From assembly GCF_900110035.1 (NCBI RefSeq), contig NZ_FOCF01000001.1, positions 682,001 to 746,000 of the forward strand: a DNA stretch of 64,000 nt, written 5' to 3'. Below the pieces are notes generated by a model that was not told where the DNA came from, did not search any database, and was given only the letters and a program-made list of their open reading frames with translations. Both the position numbers and the translations under genes were made by a program. Below, piece after piece: positions 24,895 to 37,541 of the stretch. How positions within the stretch are numbered: position 1 is the stretch's first letter; each line of letters opens with the position of its first letter. Origin of the DNA: Sphingomonas gellani (GTDB taxonomy: Bacteria > Pseudomonadota > Alphaproteobacteria > Sphingomonadales > Sphingomonadaceae).

Positions 24895-26460
24895 TTGCTG
24901 CTCGCCGCGCCGTTGATCTCCGCCACGCCGGCGGCGGCCGATACCGGCGGGCTGAACGCCTATCTGCGCGCCCGTGTCGCCAGCGCCGACGGCCGGTCCG
25001 GCGCGGCAAGCGCGGATTATGCCCGTGCGCTGGCCGACGACCCGGCCAACGCGCTGGTCGCCGTGCGCGCCTATCGCGAGGCGCAGGAGGCGGGGGACGA
25101 GGCGCTGGCCCGCCGCGCGGTCGCCGTGCTGGACAAGGCGGGCGTGGCGCCGGCGGACGCCGCGCTGCTCTCGCTCGCCGACGCCGCGCGCGCGGACGAT
25201 CCACGGCGGGCGGAGGCGGCGGCTGCCCGGCTGGACGCCGGACCGTTGCGCATCCTGGCGCCCGCGATCCGCAACTGGACCGCCTTTGCCCGCACCCGCA
25301 GCGTAACGGCCGCCGCGCCGGGCACCGCCGACCCGCTCGCCGGGCGACTGGCGGCGGAGACGCACGCCCTTGTCCTGATCGCAGCCGGTCGTGCCGATGA
25401 AGGGATCGCCGCGATCGGGGCCATGGATGCAACCGGCGGCAATCGCGACCTGCGTATCGTAGCGTCCCAAATTCTGGCGGGTCAGGGTCGGATCGATCAG
25501 GCCCGTGCGCTGCTGATCGGCGACAGCCCAGGGGAGCAGGCCTATCGACGCGGCGTTCCGGCGCGACCGACGCTCGCCTTCGGCATCTCGCGCCTGTTCA
25601 CCCGCGTCGCCGGGCAGTTGTCCGATGAGGCATCCGCCCCGCTGCTGATCGCGCTCACGCGTGGTGCCCTGATCGCGGATCCGGGCGATACCAGGGCGAG
25701 GTTGCTTCTGGCGGCCAGCCTGGCACGGGGCGAACAACCGGACGCCGCGCTGGGCGTGCTGGCGCAGGTTAAGCCCGCCGATCCGCTCGCCGGGCTGGCG
25801 GCGGCGACCCGCATCAGCATCCTGAACGGCGCGGGACGCCGGGCGGAGGCGCTGGCCGCATCGGCGGAGCGTGTCGGTGCCCCAGACTCGACGCCGGACG
25901 ATGTGCAGCGTCATGCCGACCTGTTGTTCGCGGCAGGCCGATATGACGAAGCGGCCCGCTTCTATCGCCGCGCGACCGATGCGCTGCCGGGCAACTGGCA
26001 GGCCTGGATGCAATATGGCGGCGCGCTGGAACGGGCAGGGGACTGGCCGACCGCACGTACCGCTCTGCAAAAGGCGGTGTCGCTGGCGCCGGCCGAGCCG
26101 GTGGCGCTCAACTATCTCGGCTATACCGGCCTGGAGCATGGCGAGCCGGTCGGCGCGTCCACCCGACTGATCGAACGGGCGAGCACGCTGGCGCCGGACG
26201 ATCCCGACATCGCCGACTCGCTGGGCTGGGCCTATCACCGTGCCGGAGAGTCGGCGCGCGCGCTGCCGCTGCTGGAGCGCGCCTCCGCCGCGCAGCCTGG
26301 GGCGGCGGAGATCGGGGAACATCTCGGCGACGTCTATTGGGCTCTGGGTCGCCGTTACGAGGCCCGTTACGCCTGGCGCGCGGCGGCATTGACCGCGGAG
26401 CCGGCGGACGCCCAGCGTCTGTCGGAGAAGATCGCCGACGGGGCGGCCGCGCGGCCATGA
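24895..26460 (+). CDS. Exported tetratricopeptide-repeat protein
   Basis: A protein of about 521 residues with an N-terminal signal-like segment (LLLAAPLISATPAAA) and helical repeats over its whole length. Clear TPR units lie in the last third (DLLFAAGRYDEAARFYRRATDALPGN, ALERAGDWPTARTALQKAVSLAPAE, DSLGWAYHRAGESARALPLLERASAAQPG). It is probably a periplasmic scaffold; no partner is indicated. The listed start is TTG 24895, the only conventional start codon in frame, but it has no Shine-Dalgarno and leaves the signal without a basic N-region. An ATT at 24874, five bases after GGAGG, would add TRTCKW and complete a normal signal peptide. ispE overlaps its stop (ATGA). Confidence 0.85.
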   Translation: MLLAAPLISATPAAADTGGLNAYLRARVASADGRSGAASADYARALADDPANALVAVRAYREAQEAGDEALARRAVAVLDKAGVAPADAALLSLADAARADDPRRAEAAAARLDAGPLRILAPAIRNWTAFARTRSVTAAAPGTADPLAGRLAAETHALVLIAAGRADEGIAAIGAMDATGGNRDLRIVASQILAGQGRIDQARALLIGDSPGEQAYRRGVPARPTLAFGISRLFTRVAGQLSDEASAPLLIALTRGALIADPGDTRARLLLAASLARGEQPDAALGVLAQVKPADPLAGLAAATRISILNGAGRRAEALAASAERVGAPDSTPDDVQRHADLLFAAGRYDEAARFYRRATDALPGNWQAWMQYGGALERAGDWPTARTALQKAVSLAPAEPVALNYLGYTGLEHGEPVGASTRLIERASTLAPDDPDIADSLGWAYHRAGESARALPLLERASAAQPGAAEIGEHLGDVYWALGRRYEARYAWRAAALTAEPADAQRLSEKIADGAAARP

Positions 26461-27290
26461 TCGTCGAGACTGCGCCGGCGAAGATCAACCTCGCCCTTCA
26501 CGTCCGGCGTCGTCGGGCTGACGGCTATCACGACCTGGAGACGCTGTTCGCCTTTGCCAACGATGGCGACACGGTCGCCATGACGCCGGCGGATCGCTGG
26601 TCGCTGGCCGTAACCGGCCCACAGGCGCGCGGGCTTGCGAGCGGCTCCCGGTGGGACGCCGGCAATCTGGTCGTTCGCGCGGCGGACGCGTTCGCGGGCG
26701 GCTTCGGGGTGTCGCCCCAGGCGATCACGCTGGACAAGCACCTGCCGGTGGCTTCGGGCATCGGCGGCGGCTCGGCGGACGCGGCGGCGACGCTTCGCCT
26801 GCTGGCGCGTCTGGCTTCGGTCCCGCTCGACGATCCGGTTCTTGTCGCCATCGCACGGGGCCTGGGAGCCGATGTGCCGGCCTGCCTGTTCGGGCAGACC
26901 AGCCTCGGCACCGGCGCGGGAGAAGTGCTGGAGCCGTTGCGCGGACGGGCCGGCACGCCGTTGCTGCTGGTCAATCCGGGCGTGGCCGTGTCCACCGCCG
27001 CCGTGTTCCGCGGCTGGGATGGCGTCGATCGTGGCGCGATCGCTGATGGCGACCTGTTGTCCCGCGCCCGCGCGGGCAGGAACGACCTGGCGCCGGCCGC
27101 CCGCGCGTTGGCGCCGGCCATTGCCGATGTTGAGGCGATGCTGGACCAGGCGCCCGGCGTGCTGCTGTCGCGCATGTCTGGTTCCGGCGCCACCTGCTTC
27201 GGGTTGTTCGCCGATGAAGCATCGCGGGATCGGGCGGCGGGGGTTGCCGCTCACCAGGGGTGGTGGACCATGGCGACGCGGATCGCCTGA
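26457..27290 (+). CDS. ispE: 4-diphosphocytidyl-2-C-methyl-D-erythritol kinase
   Basis: GHMP kinase that phosphorylates the 2-hydroxyl of CDP-methylerythritol in the MEP isoprenoid pathway; dxr of the same pathway lies at 45.8 kb. The 277 residues start ETAPAKINLALHV (Lys9 and Asn11 in the substrate site), with the ATP loop PVASGIGGGSADAAATL from residue 97, GADVPACLFG (catalytic Asp) and a GSGATCFGLF motif near the end. The ATG overlaps the TPR gene's stop as ATGA, so the two are coupled. Confidence 0.95.
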   Translation: MIVETAPAKINLALHVRRRRADGYHDLETLFAFANDGDTVAMTPADRWSLAVTGPQARGLASGSRWDAGNLVVRAADAFAGGFGVSPQAITLDKHLPVASGIGGGSADAAATLRLLARLASVPLDDPVLVAIARGLGADVPACLFGQTSLGTGAGEVLEPLRGRAGTPLLLVNPGVAVSTAAVFRGWDGVDRGAIADGDLLSRARAGRNDLAPAARALAPAIADVEAMLDQAPGVLLSRMSGSGATCFGLFADEASRDRAAGVAAHQGWWTMATRIA

Positions 27291-27317
27291 GTACCAGCAT
27301 TTAGGAAATTTCCCTGC

Positions 27318-27355
27318 GTTCCACTCTTGTTCCTGCGGAACGTATCGCGTACATG
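27318..27355 (+). promoter_or_regulatory. recA promoter with alphaproteobacterial LexA (SOS) box
   Basis: GTTC-CACTCTT-GTTC (27318-27332) matches the alphaproteobacterial SOS box GTTC-N7-GTTC exactly. It overlaps a -35-like TTGTTC (27327-27332), with TACATG (27350-27355) 17 bp further as the -10. LexA bound here would block RNA polymerase until DNA damage. Confidence 0.8.
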
Positions 27356-27408
27356 GCGTCAGGACGCGTTGATCGGATCGCGCGCATGCTTTAGCGAGGA
27401 TGTTCCCA

Positions 27409-28479
<1,071 letters not shown>

Positions 28480-28512
28480 TGACGATGGCCGCACTGGCTT
28501 TGTGTTCGATGG

Positions 28513-28545
28513 GGGCTCGCCGGCAACGGCGGGCCCTTGTTGCTT
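28513..28545 (+). terminator. Intrinsic terminator after recA
   Basis: A 10-bp stem (GGGCTCGCCG with CGGCGGGCCC, one G-T pair) is closed by a GCAA tetraloop at 28523-28526 and followed by TTGTTGCTT. It lies 33 bp after the recA stop codon. Confidence 0.8.
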
Positions 28546-28603
28546 GGAGGTGTCCTGCAAGGTCATGCGTTGCCGGCAACTTCGACAACTTCGCGCCCCC
28601 CGC

Positions 28604-29440
28604 ATGACCAGCGGACTCGATTGGCAGGGGCGTGTCGGCGACGTGTGGGCGGCCGAGTGGCAGGCGACCGACCGCAGCTTTTCCGCCCTTGCCGGCCATC
28701 TGGACGCCGCGATCCTGTCGTCGGCCCCGGCCACGCCGTTCGTCGCGCTCGATCTGGGATGCGGGGCCGGGGCGACGACGCTGGCCCTCGCCACAGCGCG
28801 ACCGGACGCGCGGATTATCGGGGCCGATCTGTCGCCCGGCCTTGTCGATGTGGCACGGGAGCGCCTATCGCACTTGCCCAATGCGGAGACACGGTGTGGC
28901 GATGCGCTTGAGGTCGCGGCGGACGTACGCCCCGACCTGATCGTATCCCGGCACGGCGTCATGTTCTTCGACGATCCCGTGTCCGCCTTTACCCGCCTGC
29001 GTCTCGCGTCGGCGCCGGATGCGGCAATGGTCTTCTCCTGCTTCGGCGCGCGTAGCCACAACCGCTTCGCCACGCTGGCGGACGAGGTGTCCGGAACGGA
29101 CGCCCCGCCCGACGACGACGACTCTCCCGGACCGTTCGCCTTTGCCGACCATGATCGCGTTTCCGCCATCCTGACCTCGGCCGGCTGGACCATCGACTCG
29201 GCTGCGCGGCTGGAGTTCGCCTACCGCGTGGGCGAGGGGCCGGACGCGGTCGGCGATGCGCTGCGCTTCCTGTCGCGCATCGGCCCGCTCGCCCGCGCGA
29301 TGGCCGCCGCGCACGAGGACGATCGACGGGCGATGCGCGACGCTGCGGCCCAGGAATTGGCCCTGTACCGCGCCGCGGACGTTATCGACCTTCCGGCGCT
29401 GGCATGGATCTGGCGCGCACGGGTTCAGGAGACCGCATGA
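28604..29440 (+). CDS. Class I SAM-dependent methyltransferase
   Basis: A 278-residue methyltransferase of unknown substrate. The SAM-binding motif I is LDLGCGAGATTLALA (around residues 49-63), followed by IIGADLSPGLVDVAR and a DLIVSRHGVMFFDDP motif. The N-terminal MTSGLDWQGRVGDVWAAEW and the C-terminal helix-rich part (LRFLSRIGPLARAMA) match methyltransferases that are often annotated as trans-aconitate-like. ATG 28604 is used; a longer frame from 28502 reads through the recA terminator. Its stop overlaps the start of the GST gene (ATGA), so they form a two-gene unit. Confidence 0.88.
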   Translation: MTSGLDWQGRVGDVWAAEWQATDRSFSALAGHLDAAILSSAPATPFVALDLGCGAGATTLALATARPDARIIGADLSPGLVDVARERLSHLPNAETRCGDALEVAADVRPDLIVSRHGVMFFDDPVSAFTRLRLASAPDAAMVFSCFGARSHNRFATLADEVSGTDAPPDDDDSPGPFAFADHDRVSAILTSAGWTIDSAARLEFAYRVGEGPDAVGDALRFLSRIGPLARAMAAAHEDDRRAMRDAAAQELALYRAADVIDLPALAWIWRARVQETA

Positions 29441-30069
29441 CCATCATTGTCCATCACCTGGAAAACTCACGCTCGCAGCGCGTCCTTTGGATGCTGGAGG
29501 AACTCGACCTGCCGCATGAGGTGCGGCGATATCAGCGCAACAAGGCCACGCTGCTTGCACCGCCGGAACTGCGCCGCGTCCACCCGCTCGGCAAGTCGCC
29601 GGTGATCGAGGATACGGAAACCGGCTACACCATCGCGGAAACCGGCGCGATCGTGGAGTATCTGGTTGAAAAGGCCGACGGCCGGTTCGGGCCGCCGCCG
29701 CACCGCGCCGACATGCTACGCTATCGGTTCTGGCTGCATTATGCCGAAGGCTCGCTGATGCCGCCGCTGTTCGCGAAACTGGTGCTGAGCCGCGTCCCGC
29801 TTCTGGGTGGCCCCGCGCAAAAGAAGATCCAGCCGATGATCGACGTGCATCTCGATTATGTCGAAAGCGAGCTGGCGCAGCGGCCCTGGTTCGCCGGCGA
29901 CCAGATCAGCGCCGCCGACGTGATGATGAGCTTTCCGCTGGAGGCCGCGCGGAGCCGGGCAGGGCTGAATGCCTCGCGCCCCGCGACGATCGCGTGGCTC
30001 GACCGGATTCACGCGCGTCCCGCCTATGTCCGTGCGCTGGAAAAGGGCGGCCCCTACGCTTACGCCTGA
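29437..30069 (+). CDS. Glutathione S-transferase family protein
   Basis: A 210-residue cytosolic GST-like protein. The thioredoxin-like N-domain starts TIIVHHLENSRSQRVLWMLEEL, with Ser11 or Arg12 in the position of the catalytic residue, followed by the glutathione-binding HPLGKSPVIED and ETGAIVEYL motifs. The helical C-domain includes WFAGDQISAADVMMSFPLEAA, the N-capping box region of the family. It is coupled to the methyltransferase gene by a 4-bp overlap. The substrate is unknown; detoxification is the usual role. Confidence 0.92.
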   Translation: MTIIVHHLENSRSQRVLWMLEELDLPHEVRRYQRNKATLLAPPELRRVHPLGKSPVIEDTETGYTIAETGAIVEYLVEKADGRFGPPPHRADMLRYRFWLHYAEGSLMPPLFAKLVLSRVPLLGGPAQKKIQPMIDVHLDYVESELAQRPWFAGDQISAADVMMSFPLEAARSRAGLNASRPATIAWLDRIHARPAYVRALEKGGPYAYA

Positions 30070-30111
30070 GCCGCGCCGATAGCCGTCACCGGCCCCGCGC
30101 CCCGCTGACTA

Positions 30112-31404
30112 TCAAGGTGCGTGGCTGGGCTCGATCTCGGCGGCGCGGGGCGGCTCCAGTCCACCTTCCCACTTGGCGACCACGGCACTCGCCACCGCGT
30201 TGCCGACCACGTTGGTCGCGGTCCTTCCCATGTCGAGGAAATGGTCCACGGCCAGGATCAGCAGCAAACCTGCCTCCGGGATGTTGAACAGCGACAATGT
30301 GGCCGCGATCACAACGAGGCTTGCGCGCGGAACGCCGGCGATACCCTTGGACGTGACCATCAGCACCAGCAGCATGGTGACCTGCTGCCCGATCGAAAGG
30401 TCGATGTGATAGGCGTTGGCGATGAACAGCGACGCGAACGTCATGTAGATCATCGACCCGTCCAGGTTGAACGAGTACCCCAGCGGCAGCACGAAACTGG
30501 CGATGCGCGGCGGCACGCCGAACCGCTCCAGCGCCTCCAGCGTGCGCGGGAATGCTGCCTCCGACGACGCGGTGGAAAAGCCGATCAGCAGCGGTTCGCG
30601 GATATAGCGGATCAGGTCGCGCGTACGCGCCCCTATCACCAGGAACGCCGCACCGAAAAGTGCGCACCACAGCACCGCCAGCGCGACGTAGAAGCTGCCC
30701 ATGAAAAATCCGAGCTGCCCCAGGATCGCGGGCCCCCGCTCGGCCAGCGTTCCGGCGACCGCAGCGAACACCGCGATGGGCGCGAACCGCATCACATAGT
30801 CGGTGATCTGCAGCATCACGGCCACGATGCCCTCGATCACCGGCACCAGCGGCTTCGCGCGGTCGCCCACGGCGGTCATCGCGACGCCGACGAACACGGA
30901 AAAGATGACGATCTGCAGGATCTCGTTGGTCGCCATCGCCTCCACCATGGAGGCGGGGATGATGTGCGTGACAAAATCCTTCAGGCTGAACGCCGCCTTG
31001 TCCAAGCCGGCCGACGCGGTCGCCTCCGGCAGTTGCAGGTGCAGCGACAGGCCCGCCGCATCCGCAACGATGGCCGACAGATGGTAGAGGATCAGGCCGA
31101 GCGTCAGCGACATCAGGCTGGCGCCCAGGAACCAGCCCAGCGCCTTCGCGCCGACCCGGCCCAGCGCGCGCGTGTCGCCCATATGCACGATGCCCGCGAC
31201 CAGCGTCGAGAACACGAGCGGCGCGATGATCATCTTGATCAGGCGCAGGAACACGCCGGTCACAATCGAGAAATAGCTCGCGATGTCCGCAGCGCGCGCG
31301 TCACCCGCCGGCGTGCCGCCACCTACCGCGACGTTGATCCCCCAGCCGACGACGATGCCGGCGATCAGTCCGAACAGGATGTAGTAGGTCAGCCGCTTGG
31401 CCAT
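30112..31404 (-). CDS. Dicarboxylate/amino acid:cation symporter (DctA/GltP family)
   Basis: Secondary transporter of the DAACS family, 430 residues, with about eight membrane helices and two re-entrant hairpins. It takes up C4-dicarboxylates or acidic amino acids with sodium or protons. Diagnostic stretches are RLIKMIIAPLVFSTLVAGI near residue 54, the serine-rich hairpin FSTASSEAAFPRTLEAL, the helix VLPLGYSFNLDGSMIYM and the second hairpin around TSKGIAGVPRASLVVI. Near the end DHFLDMGRTATNVVGN holds the substrate-binding Asp and Asn. It stands alone, convergent with the GST gene and divergent from the M24 peptidase. Substrate choice cannot be decided by eye. Confidence 0.93.
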   Translation of the reverse strand: MAKRLTYYILFGLIAGIVVGWGINVAVGGGTPAGDARAADIASYFSIVTGVFLRLIKMIIAPLVFSTLVAGIVHMGDTRALGRVGAKALGWFLGASLMSLTLGLILYHLSAIVADAAGLSLHLQLPEATASAGLDKAAFSLKDFVTHIIPASMVEAMATNEILQIVIFSVFVGVAMTAVGDRAKPLVPVIEGIVAVMLQITDYVMRFAPIAVFAAVAGTLAERGPAILGQLGFFMGSFYVALAVLWCALFGAAFLVIGARTRDLIRYIREPLLIGFSTASSEAAFPRTLEALERFGVPPRIASFVLPLGYSFNLDGSMIYMTFASLFIANAYHIDLSIGQQVTMLLVLMVTSKGIAGVPRASLVVIAATLSLFNIPEAGLLLILAVDHFLDMGRTATNVVGNAVASAVVAKWEGGLEPPRAAEIEPSHAP

Positions 31405-31481
31405 GTAGCCTTTTGCCCCCGAAGTCTCGCGCGAGCCAAGGGGATTGCAGCGGCCGGGTCAAGGGACCTATCGCTTGCGCC

Positions 31482-32738
31482 ATGTTCCGCCGCCCTTCCC
31501 GTCGCGACCTGATCGTCGCCGCCGCCGCATTGCCCCTGGGTATGTCCGCCGTACTGCGTGCCGCGGAGCCAGACCTGTCCGGCCTGTCCGACGTGACGAC
31601 CGGGGCGCGACCGATCGACCTTGCCGAGCGGACCGCGCGCATCGCCCGCGCACAGGCACTGATGAAGGCGAACGGCATTTCGGCGGTGTTGATAGAGCCG
31701 GGATCGTCGCTGATCTATTTCACCGGCGTACGCTGGGGCCGCAGTGAGCGGCCGACCGTCGCGGTCCTCCCGCAAGAGGGCGCGCCGCTGATCGTCACCC
31801 CCTTTTTCGAGGAGCCTTCGGTGCGCGAATCGCTCGCCATTCCGGCCGAGGTGCGGGTCTGGCAGGAGGATGGCGATGCCATGGCGGTCGCCGCCGCATG
31901 GCTGCGCGAGCGCGGGCTGGCCAAGGGTCTGATCGGCATCGAGGAAAGCGTCCGCTGGTTCATTCCCGCTGCCCTGCGTCGTCAGTTGCCCGATGTGACC
32001 CTCGTCGGAGCCGATCCGGTGGTGCGCGGATGCCGCATGATCAAGACGCCGGCCGAACTGGCGCTGATGCAACTGGCGACGGACGTCACGGTGGCGGCCT
32101 ATCGCTGGACGTACGCGCGGATTGAGGCGGGCATGTCGGGGCCGGATATCTCCGCCCTGATGAACGCGGCGACGCGCCGTCTGGGCGGCAGTCCGGAATT
32201 CGCGCTGGCGCTGATCGGACCGGCCGCCGCCCTGCCGCACGGCAGCCGGGAGGTGCACCGTATTGCTCCGGCGGAGGTGCTGCTGATGGATTGCGGCTGC
32301 ACGGTGCAGGGTTACCAGTCCGACGTGTCGCGGACATGGGTACCCGTCGGCACTGCGCCAAATCCAGTGCGCCGCGTTTGGGACCAGGTCGCGCGCGGTC
32401 AACAGGTCGCGTTTGCCGCCGCGCGTCCCGGCGTGGCCGCCGGTCGCGTCGATGACGCGGTGCGCCGGTTCTACACCGGCCTGGGCTATGGACCCGATTA
32501 CCGGTTGCCGGGCCTGTCGCATCGTACCGGCCATGGGATCGGCATGGATGGGCATGAGCCGGTCAATCTGGTCAGGGGGGAGACGACGACGCTGGCGCCG
32601 GGCATGTGCTTCTCCAACGAACCGGGCCTGTACCTGCCCGGGCGGTTCGGCGTCCGGCTTGAGGACTGTTTCCACATCACGCCATCGGGGCCACGCTGGT
32701 TTTCCGAACCGCCGACCAGCATCGATCGGCCGATCTGA
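31482..32738 (+). CDS. M24 family metallopeptidase (Xaa-Pro peptidase-like), Tat-exported
   Basis: A 418-residue creatinase/aminopeptidase P-fold protein. The N-terminus MFRRPSRRDLIVAAAALPLG is a twin-arginine signal (RRDLI), so the protein is probably exported folded. The C-terminal pita-bread domain carries the metal ligands: Asp in MDCGCTV, Asp in YQSDVSRTW, His in GHGIGMDGHEP, Glu in FSNEPGL and Glu in RLEDCF. The N-terminal domain is of creatinase type. Xaa-Pro aminopeptidase or dipeptidase activity is the likely role; the leader is unusual for the mostly cytosolic family. ATG 31482 is the first codon of the Tat signal. Confidence 0.92.
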   Translation: MFRRPSRRDLIVAAAALPLGMSAVLRAAEPDLSGLSDVTTGARPIDLAERTARIARAQALMKANGISAVLIEPGSSLIYFTGVRWGRSERPTVAVLPQEGAPLIVTPFFEEPSVRESLAIPAEVRVWQEDGDAMAVAAAWLRERGLAKGLIGIEESVRWFIPAALRRQLPDVTLVGADPVVRGCRMIKTPAELALMQLATDVTVAAYRWTYARIEAGMSGPDISALMNAATRRLGGSPEFALALIGPAAALPHGSREVHRIAPAEVLLMDCGCTVQGYQSDVSRTWVPVGTAPNPVRRVWDQVARGQQVAFAAARPGVAAGRVDDAVRRFYTGLGYGPDYRLPGLSHRTGHGIGMDGHEPVNLVRGETTTLAPGMCFSNEPGLYLPGRFGVRLEDCFHITPSGPRWFSEPPTSIDRPI

Positions 32739-32936
32739 TCCGATTGCAGGGTATACGGGGACGCGCGTCGTCCGCGCCTTGAAGCGGAGCGAGGTGCGGC
32801 CAGTCATTGTATCCACCGTCCGTGCCGGGAGCGCGCGCGCTTTGGGTCGTCAGCCTTGCACGCCTCCGTCGCAGAGACCGCCGACATGCTCCGCATTGCC
32901 TTGAGGCAGGCGCGATGCTGAACTAAGCCGACGCGC

Positions 32937-35621
<2,685 letters not shown>

Positions 35622-35640
35622 CCTTTTGAGCGAAGTTGCC

Positions 35641-35676
35641 GAGGATCAGGTGCGCTGGCGAATGCGCCTGATCCTC
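35641..35676. terminator. Hairpin spanning the antiporter stop codon, convergent with alaS
   Basis: GAGGATCAGG (35641-35650) and CCTGATCCTC (35667-35676) form a perfect 10-bp stem that extends with wobble pairs. It includes the last codons and stop of the minus-strand antiporter gene and lies 19 bp after alaS, so it may terminate transcription in both directions. There is no strong U-tract. Confidence 0.5.
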
Positions 35677-37403
35677 GGTTCCCTCTCGATCTGGGCCTCG
35701 CGGCGGATCGCTTGACGAAGGGCGTCCCGCTTGTCGTGGATGGAGGCGATCACCGGGCCCACCGCGACACCCAGATCCACCAGCACCGCTTCGGAGAGTT
35801 GCAGGGAGCTTTCCAGCGTCTCCGGAATAGCCTCAGTCACGCCCGCTCGGTACAGTTCGGCCGCGTGCCGCGCATCGCGGGCGCGGGCGACGATCGACAG
35901 GTCCGGTGCCATCGCGCGGATGCGCCGCGTCAGCCTTTGCGTCAGCACCGGATCGTCCATCGTCAGGATCAGCGCACGAGCCTCTGCGATCCTGAGACGC
36001 TCGACCAGTTCCGGCCGGGCGATGTCGCCGAACAGGACCTGATACCCCTCCCGCCGGGCGGTCGCGACCGCGTCGATGTCCGCCTCCACGGCGAGGTAGG
36101 GTTGATCGTGCGCCTTCAGCATGTCCGCCACGACGCGGCCGACCCGGCCGAAGCCGATCAGCACCGTGCCCGGCCCTTGTTCAGCCACTTCCATCTCGGC
36201 CTCTGCATTGCGCCGGTCGATCCGGCGCGACGCACGATTGCCGAGGCGCGCCAGCAGGGGCGTAAGGGTCAGGCCGATCGCGGTCACCGTCTGCCAGAAA
36301 GCGGCGGTGGGCGGGGAGATCAGGTTTGCCGCACTGGCGGCTCCGAGCACGATCAATGTCGTCTCCGAGGGGCTGCCCATCAGCAACCCGGTCTCCGCGG
36401 CAACCCCGGGACGCGCGTTGGCGACGCGCAGAAGCAGGTAGGTGACGATCGTCTTGATCGCGACGACCCCGGCCACCGCCAATGCAAGCTGTGGCAGGTT
36501 CGCCCAGATCGCTCGCAGATCGACGCTCATCCCCACCGAAATCAGGAACACGCCGAGTGCCAGCCCACGGAACGGCGCCGTGATGACCTCGACCTCGCTG
36601 TGATATTCGGTTTCCGCAATCAACAGGCCGGCCAGCAGCGCGCCGACGATGGGTGACAGGCCGACCGCGCTGGTCGCGACGCTCGCTACGATGGCCACCA
36701 ACAGCGACGCTGCCAGGAACAGCTCGGGGCTTTTCGTCCGGGCGGCCTGCGAAAACAGGCGGGGGAGGAGGAAACGCCCGGCACCGTACAGGATCGCCAC
36801 GGTCAGGGCGCCGCGCAACGCCACGCCGCCGGCCTCCGACCAACCGCCCTCTGCCGGGCCGATCGCGCCAAGCAGGAAGATGATCGGGACCAGCGCCAAA
36901 TCCTCGAACAGCAGCATCGCGAAGGCGGCGCGGCCGACGGCGCTGGTCGTGCCGGCCAGCGGCAGAACGAGTGCGGTGGAGGACAGGGCAAGCGCAAGGC
37001 CGAGGCCTAATGAGCCCTGCCATGGCTGTCCCAACAGCATCAATCCGGCCGCGATCAGCAGCGCCGAGCCGGCCAGCTCCGCCGCCCCGGTGCCGAACAC
37101 CAGCCGCCGCAGCGTCCAGACACGCCGGAACGACAGCTCTAGGCCGATCGCGAACAGCAGCAGGATGATGCCGAACTCAGCGAAGGGCTCGATCGAGTGG
37201 GGGTTGGAGATCGTGACGTGGTAGAGCCACGGCACACGCGGGACCAACGCGCCCAGGCCGAACGGCCCCACCAGCATGCCGACAAGAATGAAGCCGATGA
37301 CGGGGCTGATCCGCAATCTGGTAAAGGCAGGAATGACCAGGCCCGCGGCCCCCAGCACGACGAGGGTGTCCGATAAACCTTGATTGCTGAGCGAAATGGC
37401 CAT
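35646..37403 (-). CDS. CPA2-type cation:proton antiporter with TrkA-N domain (KefB/C-like)
   Basis: A 585-residue inner-membrane protein. The first 380 residues form a Na+/H+-exchanger-type domain with about 12 helices (ISPVIGFILVGMLVGPFGLG, FGIILLLFAIGLELSF, LALALSSTALVLPL, FEDLALVPIIFLLGA, SPIVGALLAGLLIAETEY). A cytoplasmic TrkA-N/RCK domain follows, with the dinucleotide motif GFGRVGRVVADML near residue 423 and VEADIDAV. Such proteins export potassium or exchange it for protons. Compared with E. coli KefC, a glutathione-dependent gate cannot be verified. It ends in a hairpin shared with alaS, and no KefG/KefF partner lies nearby. Confidence 0.93.
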   Translation of the reverse strand: MAISLSNQGLSDTLVVLGAAGLVIPAFTRLRISPVIGFILVGMLVGPFGLGALVPRVPWLYHVTISNPHSIEPFAEFGIILLLFAIGLELSFRRVWTLRRLVFGTGAAELAGSALLIAAGLMLLGQPWQGSLGLGLALALSSTALVLPLAGTTSAVGRAAFAMLLFEDLALVPIIFLLGAIGPAEGGWSEAGGVALRGALTVAILYGAGRFLLPRLFSQAARTKSPELFLAASLLVAIVASVATSAVGLSPIVGALLAGLLIAETEYHSEVEVITAPFRGLALGVFLISVGMSVDLRAIWANLPQLALAVAGVVAIKTIVTYLLLRVANARPGVAAETGLLMGSPSETTLIVLGAASAANLISPPTAAFWQTVTAIGLTLTPLLARLGNRASRRIDRRNAEAEMEVAEQGPGTVLIGFGRVGRVVADMLKAHDQPYLAVEADIDAVATARREGYQVLFGDIARPELVERLRIAEARALILTMDDPVLTQRLTRRIRAMAPDLSIVARARDARHAAELYRAGVTEAIPETLESSLQLSEAVLVDLGVAVGPVIASIHDKRDALRQAIRREAQIEREPRIRRIRQRT

Positions 37404-37458
37404 GGCGCGACCCTAGCAGCAGCCGAACGCATTTGTCAGGAGCTCGTTCAGTTGCGCC

Positions 37459-37497
37459 ATGAACAAAGGGGCAGGGGATGCTTCGATCCCCCGCCCC
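37459..37497 (-). terminator. Intrinsic terminator of icd
   Basis: On the minus strand a 12-bp stem with one wobble pair (GGGGCGGGGGAT, 37497-37486, with ATCCCCTGCCCC, 37479-37468) and a 6-nt loop is followed by TTTGTTC. It is 45 bp past the icd stop codon. Confidence 0.8.
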
Positions 37498-37541
37498 CTG
37501 TCAGGCATTATAAATTGTGAGACTAGGCGTCGGAACGCCAA

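Noticed and set aside
23115..24926. 603-codon open frame antisense to the ETF-QO gene
   Set aside because: Arises from high-GC codon use on the other strand; composition is Arg/His/Gln-rich without any domain, and the sense protein is unmistakable. The same holds for long antisense frames opposite slt, lolC, recA, valS, dxr/rseP and hisidine-rich frames opposite alaS.
32739..32936. Possible small gene in the gap before alaS
   Set aside because: Frames here are short, lack ribosome sites and show no recognisable residues; it is treated as the alaS upstream region.
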